Of a DNA stretch of 10,823 nt, positions 6,946 to 10,823 are shown one piece after another. The first letter of the stretch is position 1; each line of letters starts with the position of its first letter. The translations under genes and the position numbers were made by a program. The DNA is taken from the NCBI GenBank assembly GCA_964440915.1, contig CAYTTV010000084.1, forward strand, positions 1 to 10,823, written 5' to 3'. Origin of the DNA: CAMPJM01 sp964440915 (lineage in GTDB: Bacteria > Bacteroidota > Bacteroidia > Cytophagales > Cyclobacteriaceae). Under the pieces are notes generated by a model. It saw only the letters and a program-made list of their open reading frames with translations. It was not told the DNA's origin and did no database searches.

Positions 6946-9375
6946 TTAATCCGTAATAACAAACTGCCCTCTTAGTCGGATGTCTTCGGAAGAACTTCCC
7001 ACACGCACCTCAAATTCACCCGGTTCTACCACATAGTTCATGTTTCGGTCATAGAGAGACAGATCGTCAGGCGTTAATCGAAACTTAACTGTCTTGCTTT
7101 GGCCAGGCTCCAAAGAAACTCGTTCAAATCCTCTCAACTGGCTTTCATAGGTGGTGACACTGCTTAATTTATCTTTAATATAAAGTTGCACTACCTCGTC
7201 ACCTTTAACTTTTCCAGTATTCTTAACTTCTACCTGCACCTCTATTTCCCCTTTAGGCCCATGGCTTTCAGGCGAAATCACAAGATTATCATACTCAAAG
7301 GTGGTATAGCTCAGGCCGTGGCCGAACGGATATAAGGGACCATTTACCCTTGTCTTGCCATAGCCGTTGTTGCCAGATGCAGGCTGGTCCGCGTGAGAAC
7401 CCGGCTTAAAGGGGAAATTATACTCCAACTGGCCAGCAGATTTAGGAAACGTCACTGGAAGCTTCCCGCCAGGATTATAATCCCCAAATATAGCTTCTGC
7501 TACCGCTATTCCAGAAGAAGGGCCCGGAAACCAAGCTTCAAGGATAGCGGGCAAATGCTCATTGGCCCAATTTATGGTAAGCGGTCGGCCATTGACCATC
7601 ACTACGATGACAGGCTTCCCCGTAGCATGCAGTGCCTGCAATAGCTTTTCCTGATGCCCGGGCAGGTCCAAACTCGTCCTGCTGAGGCTTTCCCCAACAG
7701 TTTGCTCATCTTCGCCCACCACTGCTATGATAACATCCGATTGCTTGGCCTTTTCTACAGCTTCTGCAATCTGTGCCTCCTCAGCTTCTGTCAGAGGCAC
7801 TGGGAGTAATTCTGTATTTGGCCAACCTTCATTGATTATATCGCAGCCTTTAGCATAGTCAAATTGAAGGATATCCGATTGGTATGCTTTTAGGCCTTCT
7901 AGTATAGAAGTCACTTGGTGATTAGATGGGCCATATCTACTGATGGTATACTTGGTTTCAGCAGCCATGGGTCCTGTAATGAGCACCCTGCTTTTCTTGT
8001 TCTTATCCAATGGAAGGGTATTGTTCTCATTTTTCAGCAACACCAATGACTCTCTATTGATTTGCACCGCAAAGGCTTCTGCGTCGGGGGTATTGACCAC
8101 TTTATCGGCGAGTTTTGGGTTCTCTACATAAGGCTGATCAAATAATCCTAACCTGAACTTTACCTTTAGTACTTCTCTTACATTTTGGTCAAGCGTTGCC
8201 ATAGAAACCTTTCCTTCCCTCACGGACTCACGAAGGTTTAGTATATAAGTATCAGGATCTCTGAAATTTGTCCATACATTAAGTCCTGCAGTAACAGACT
8301 GTTCAATAGCTCCCTTAAAATCAGCCGCTACTCGGTGTTTTGATGCAATAAATTCTACTGCCTCACTATCCGACACCACATACCCGTCGAAACCGTATTC
8401 TCCTCTCAAGAGCTCTCTTAAGAAATAATGACTGGCCGATACCGGTATGCCGTCATAATCATTGTAACTGCTCATAACGCCCATAGGCTTGGCCTCCTGA
8501 ATTACCCTTCTGAAAGGATATAAATGCAATTGATGCATTTCACGAGGAGCCACATGTGGATCTGTACGGGCATTGCCATCCCGTCCTCCTTTAGGCATGC
8601 TATAAACTGCATAATGTTTCAAAGTAGAAGCGACGCCTTCGTTTTGTATTCCAATAACCATTTGTTTTCCGAGTTCGGCAATGAGGAAAGGATCCTCACC
8701 GTAACATTCTACTACCCTACCCCACCGAGGATCACGTGCTGGGTCTAATATGGGCGCGTACACATTGGTATATCCTAATGCCTTTGCTTCGCGACCTACT
8801 ATGTGACCAGCCTGCAAAACGATGTTTTTGTTCCATGTACTACCAATCCCTATTGGAGCAGGCAAAGGAGTAGCACGGTCATGGGTTAGGCCGTGAATGC
8901 CTTCATTGCTAAAGTCAACCGGAATTCCCAGCCTTGTTTCCTCTACAAACCATTTTTGAACGGTGTTGATAGCAGAAGCATGTTTGCTATAAGGATAAGA
9001 ATGCTGGGTCTGAGCTCGCGGATGATAGGCAAGGCCGTTCAAATGTTCGTCGATATTCGCAATACCATCTTTCCATATCGCATCCTTCCATTCAGGCGTA
9101 GGCAGTTCGTCTTTTAGCACCCTCCCAAAGCCATACAATGTGGCCGACTGATTTGTCTTTTCTTCCAAAGTCATCTGACCAAGAAGATCTTCTACTCTTT
9201 TGTCTATTGGCTGGGTGGAATCTTCAAATATGTCTTTCTTGCCGTTCTTGTTAAAGTCAATCCACCCCTTATGGTAGATTTTGCTTTTATTGACCTGCTT
9301 CTGTGCCAATGGAGCGGGCATGTTTACAATAAAGCCTATTGCGGTGAAAAGGAAAAACCTCCAGTATTTTATCAT
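6946..9375 (-). CDS. Glycoside hydrolase family 3 beta-glycosidase, secreted
   Basis: Retaining exo-beta-glycosidase (beta-glucosidase or beta-xylosidase type), 809 residues. A Sec signal peptide runs to about Ala24 (APLA before Gln25); no lipobox, so periplasmic or exported. Residues 40-52 form a Ca-binding-like loop (DFNKNGKKDIFED), often seen before the catalytic domain in Bacteroidota GH3. The N-terminal barrel spans about 55-410, with the conserved Lys253-His254 pair and predicted nucleophile Asp336 in VVSDSEAVEF. The alpha/beta sandwich spans about 440-665, with predicted acid/base Glu562 in VGESLSRTSLDLPG, aligning with BglX-type enzymes. After FGHGLSYTTF near 683 comes a fibronectin-III-like domain to the end. 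It lacks the His-Asp dyad motif of NagZ-type GH3 enzymes, so N-acetylglucosaminidase activity is unlikely. It follows GH88 by 68 bases on the same strand with no visible promoter between, suggesting one operon. The exact sugar specificity is not readable. Confidence 0.92.
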   Translation of the reverse strand: MIKYWRFFLFTAIGFIVNMPAPLAQKQVNKSKIYHKGWIDFNKNGKKDIFEDSTQPIDKRVEDLLGQMTLEEKTNQSATLYGFGRVLKDELPTPEWKDAIWKDGIANIDEHLNGLAYHPRAQTQHSYPYSKHASAINTVQKWFVEETRLGIPVDFSNEGIHGLTHDRATPLPAPIGIGSTWNKNIVLQAGHIVGREAKALGYTNVYAPILDPARDPRWGRVVECYGEDPFLIAELGKQMVIGIQNEGVASTLKHYAVYSMPKGGRDGNARTDPHVAPREMHQLHLYPFRRVIQEAKPMGVMSSYNDYDGIPVSASHYFLRELLRGEYGFDGYVVSDSEAVEFIASKHRVAADFKGAIEQSVTAGLNVWTNFRDPDTYILNLRESVREGKVSMATLDQNVREVLKVKFRLGLFDQPYVENPKLADKVVNTPDAEAFAVQINRESLVLLKNENNTLPLDKNKKSRVLITGPMAAETKYTISRYGPSNHQVTSILEGLKAYQSDILQFDYAKGCDIINEGWPNTELLPVPLTEAEEAQIAEAVEKAKQSDVIIAVVGEDEQTVGESLSRTSLDLPGHQEKLLQALHATGKPVIVVMVNGRPLTINWANEHLPAILEAWFPGPSSGIAVAEAIFGDYNPGGKLPVTFPKSAGQLEYNFPFKPGSHADQPASGNNGYGKTRVNGPLYPFGHGLSYTTFEYDNLVISPESHGPKGEIEVQVEVKNTGKVKGDEVVQLYIKDKLSSVTTYESQLRGFERVSLEPGQSKTVKFRLTPDDLSLYDRNMNYVVEPGEFEVRVGSSSEDIRLRGQFVITD

Positions 9376-9443
9376 TATTCTGTATTTAGTAGTAAGTAGT
9401 TAAATTAAACTGAATGCCATGACTAAGCTTTATCGCTGATTTT

Positions 9444-10616
9444 CTACTTCAGTTGCTCCAATCGTACAAGACCTTCTACAAAATAATAATCTGCATAATT
9501 CAAAGGGGCATCGATTTCGTAATTGTTGGGCATATGGCCAGTGGCATGCATCAAGATAAAATTATTATTGCTGTTAATCTCGGCTAAATAGGCAGGCGAG
9601 CTTAAGCTTTCTAGCATTCTTTCGGCCGCGTTTCTATAGATTTCACCATTTGTTTCAGCATATTGGCTTAGTTCCAAAAGCCCTGATGCTGCAATGGCTG
9701 CTGCAGAAGCATCTCGAGGCAAATCCGGTCGCGCAGGTGCATCAAAATCCCAATAAGGGATATCATCTTCGGGCATATTTTTATGATTGATATAGAAATT
9801 GGCAATCCCTTCTGCTAGTTCTAAAAAGCGTGGATCTTTGGTTTCCCTATAGGCGACAGTAAAACCGTACAATCCCCATGACTGTCCCCGGGCCCAAGCA
9901 GAGGAATCTGAATACCCCTGATGGGTTTGCTTCAACCTTGCCTCTCCAGATAATGTATCGTAATCAATGACATGGTAGCTGCTAAAATCAGGTCGAAAGT
10001 GATTTTCCATCGTAGTAACCGCATGCGCAGTGGCTATATCTGCATAAAGCGGATCACCGGTTTCTTTTGAAGCCCAGTATAGCATTTCAAGGTTCATCAT
10101 GTTATCTATGATAACAGGAAACTGCCAAACATCTCGGAAGAAATCCCAAGAACGGATAGCACCAGTCCTTTCATCAAACCTCGATGCGAGTGATTTGGCA
10201 CCTTGAATAAGCACTTCTCTGTATTCGGGATCGTTGGTAAGCCTGTAGCCATTGCCAAAGCTACAGTATAGCATAAACCCTAGATCATGGGTAGTTTTAT
10301 TGTATTGCTCCTTTTCCAGTGCAGCAGTCCACTTTCGGGCCAGTTCCTCCCATTTCTTGTCATTGGTATATTCATAAAGGTACCACAGCGTGCCTGGAAA
10401 AAACCCGCTTGTCCAATCGTCTGATGAAACAGTAACCAATGAACCGTCTGGTTTTGTGGTTCTTGGATATTGAGAAGGGTCAGTGTTTGCCTTCGTCATG
10501 TTTTCCATATGCTTCTCTACTTCGTGCATAGTTACAGCTACAGGAGAGGTTTTCTCCTGATTACAAGCAGAGAAAAGGAAAAGGCAGATAACACAAATGG
10601 ACTTAATTATTTTCAT
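9444..10616 (-). CDS. GH88 unsaturated glucuronyl hydrolase, lipoprotein
   Basis: Removes the 4,5-unsaturated glucuronic acid left at the non-reducing end of oligosaccharides by polysaccharide lyases, through hydration of the double bond (known for GH88). The start at 10616 was chosen because it places MKIIKSIC directly before a lipoprotein signal ending FSAC (Cys18); a longer reading from 10691 would put 25 residues ahead of the signal and run up to the preceding gene. Product 390 residues, the usual length. Family landmarks are present in order: Trp68 in DDWTSGFFPG, Asp111 in HDLGF, Asp171 in IIDNMMNLEMLYW (the catalytic Asp149 of the Bacillus GL1 enzyme by alignment), then HQGYSDSSAW and ARGQSWGLYG. 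All key positions are intact. It probably faces the periplasm or cell surface on the outer membrane. It lies between a truncated upstream gene and GH3, all on the - strand. Confidence 0.93.
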   Translation of the reverse strand: MKIIKSICVICLFLFSACNQEKTSPVAVTMHEVEKHMENMTKANTDPSQYPRTTKPDGSLVTVSSDDWTSGFFPGTLWYLYEYTNDKKWEELARKWTAALEKEQYNKTTHDLGFMLYCSFGNGYRLTNDPEYREVLIQGAKSLASRFDERTGAIRSWDFFRDVWQFPVIIDNMMNLEMLYWASKETGDPLYADIATAHAVTTMENHFRPDFSSYHVIDYDTLSGEARLKQTHQGYSDSSAWARGQSWGLYGFTVAYRETKDPRFLELAEGIANFYINHKNMPEDDIPYWDFDAPARPDLPRDASAAAIAASGLLELSQYAETNGEIYRNAAERMLESLSSPAYLAEINSNNNFILMHATGHMPNNYEIDAPLNYADYYFVEGLVRLEQLK

Positions 10617-10630
10617 GCTTTTAATTTCTA

Positions 10631-10667
10631 TAATGAGTAATTCTTTAAGTTTATTGATTGTAATGAG
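10631..10667 (-). repeat. Direct repeat CTCATTA x2 upstream of GH88
   Basis: On the - strand the heptamer CTCATTA occurs twice, at 10637-10631 and 10667-10661, exactly 30 bases apart, in the 71-base gap before the GH88 start. Three helical turns of spacing would suit a dimeric or tandem regulator. No TAnnTTTG box is found in this gap. A seven-base repeat in A/T-rich DNA is weak evidence. Confidence 0.2.
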
Positions 10668-10687
10668 AATAACGGTTTTAGAGCGAA

Positions 10688-10823
10688 TCATTGATTTTTG
10701 CCAGAATCTACATTTAATTTTGATAGATAAGATTCAAACAGCTCAGCTACTTCCTCGAAGCTAACCCCCTCCTTTAAATCCGACACATAACTGCGATTAG
10801 GTTGGTCTCGGTCTGTCTTCCAA
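10688..10823 (-). CDS. C-terminal fragment of an unrecognised protein, cut by window edge
   Basis: Reading leftward from 10822 there is an open frame of 44 residues ending at the TGA at 10690-10688. It begins WKTDRDQPNRSYVSDLKEG, continues into an amphipathic helix-like tail (FEEVAELFESYLSKL) and ends SGKNQ. The start lies beyond the window. It precedes GH88 by 71 bases on the same strand, so it may be the previous member of the carbohydrate operon. I do not recognise the family from this tail. The competing frame from 10823 meets a stop after eight codons, which supports the frame chosen. Confidence 0.55.
   Translation of the reverse strand, partial: WKTDRDQPNRSYVSDLKEGVSFEEVAELFESYLSKLNVDSGKNQ

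Noticed and set aside
10617..10691. Longer GH88 reading from 10691
   Set aside because: It would place 25 residues ahead of a clear lipoprotein signal and touch the stop codon of the preceding gene. ATG at 10616 is preferred.

Overview
This window looks like chromosome (or a chromosomally integrated element) of a member of the Bacteroidota. The evidence is as follows: none of the five complete genes preceded by a readable upstream stretch has a Shine-Dalgarno sequence, and A/T-rich stretches stand before the start codons instead; a near-perfect Bacteroidota-type promoter (TTTG, 20 bp, TAnnTTTG) opens the window; and the polysaccharide-degrading enzymes carry the lipoprotein and secretion signals usual in that phylum. 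Genus cannot be fixed from sequence reading alone; a sphingobacterial or cytophagal relative is plausible.

Left block (1-6845, + strand) is a compact export operon. A small, unrecognised two-helix membrane protein (43-462) is followed by a complete tripartite RND efflux system in the order outer-membrane channel (568-1953), inner-membrane pump (1964-5146) and lipoprotein periplasmic adaptor (5165-6274), and then a membrane-anchored TlpA-type thioredoxin (6279-6845). From the channel onward the gaps are 10, 18 and 4 bases, so these four genes are almost certainly co-transcribed. The small gene is separated from the channel gene by about 105 bases holding two short dyads. The pump belongs to a non-AcrB-like subgroup: its TM4 acidic pair is Asp-Glu (400/401) and the TM10 position of AcrB Lys940 is Ser. 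No transcriptional regulator for the operon lies inside the window.

A strong 12-bp hairpin (6874-6910) lies between the two convergent blocks and probably terminates transcription from both sides.

Right block (6946-10823, - strand) is a carbohydrate-degradation operon. Reading in its own direction there is the C-terminal end of an unrecognised protein (cut by the window edge), a GH88 unsaturated glucuronyl hydrolase predicted to be a lipoprotein (9444-10616), and a secreted GH3 beta-glycosidase (6946-9375). GH88 removes the unsaturated uronic acid that polysaccharide lyases leave at the non-reducing end, and GH3 then removes a beta-linked neutral sugar, so the pair suggests stepwise trimming of lyase-made oligosaccharides. 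No SusC/SusD pair or lyase is visible; they would lie beyond the right edge if this is part of a larger locus.

No tRNA, rRNA, insertion sequence, CRISPR array or phage gene was seen. No gene-free stretch exceeds about 110 bases. The most interesting points are the uncharacterised small membrane protein bracketing an RND pump together with a thiol-redox protein, a long imperfect hairpin inside the adaptor coding sequence just before tlpA, and a promoter that would give an almost leaderless mRNA.
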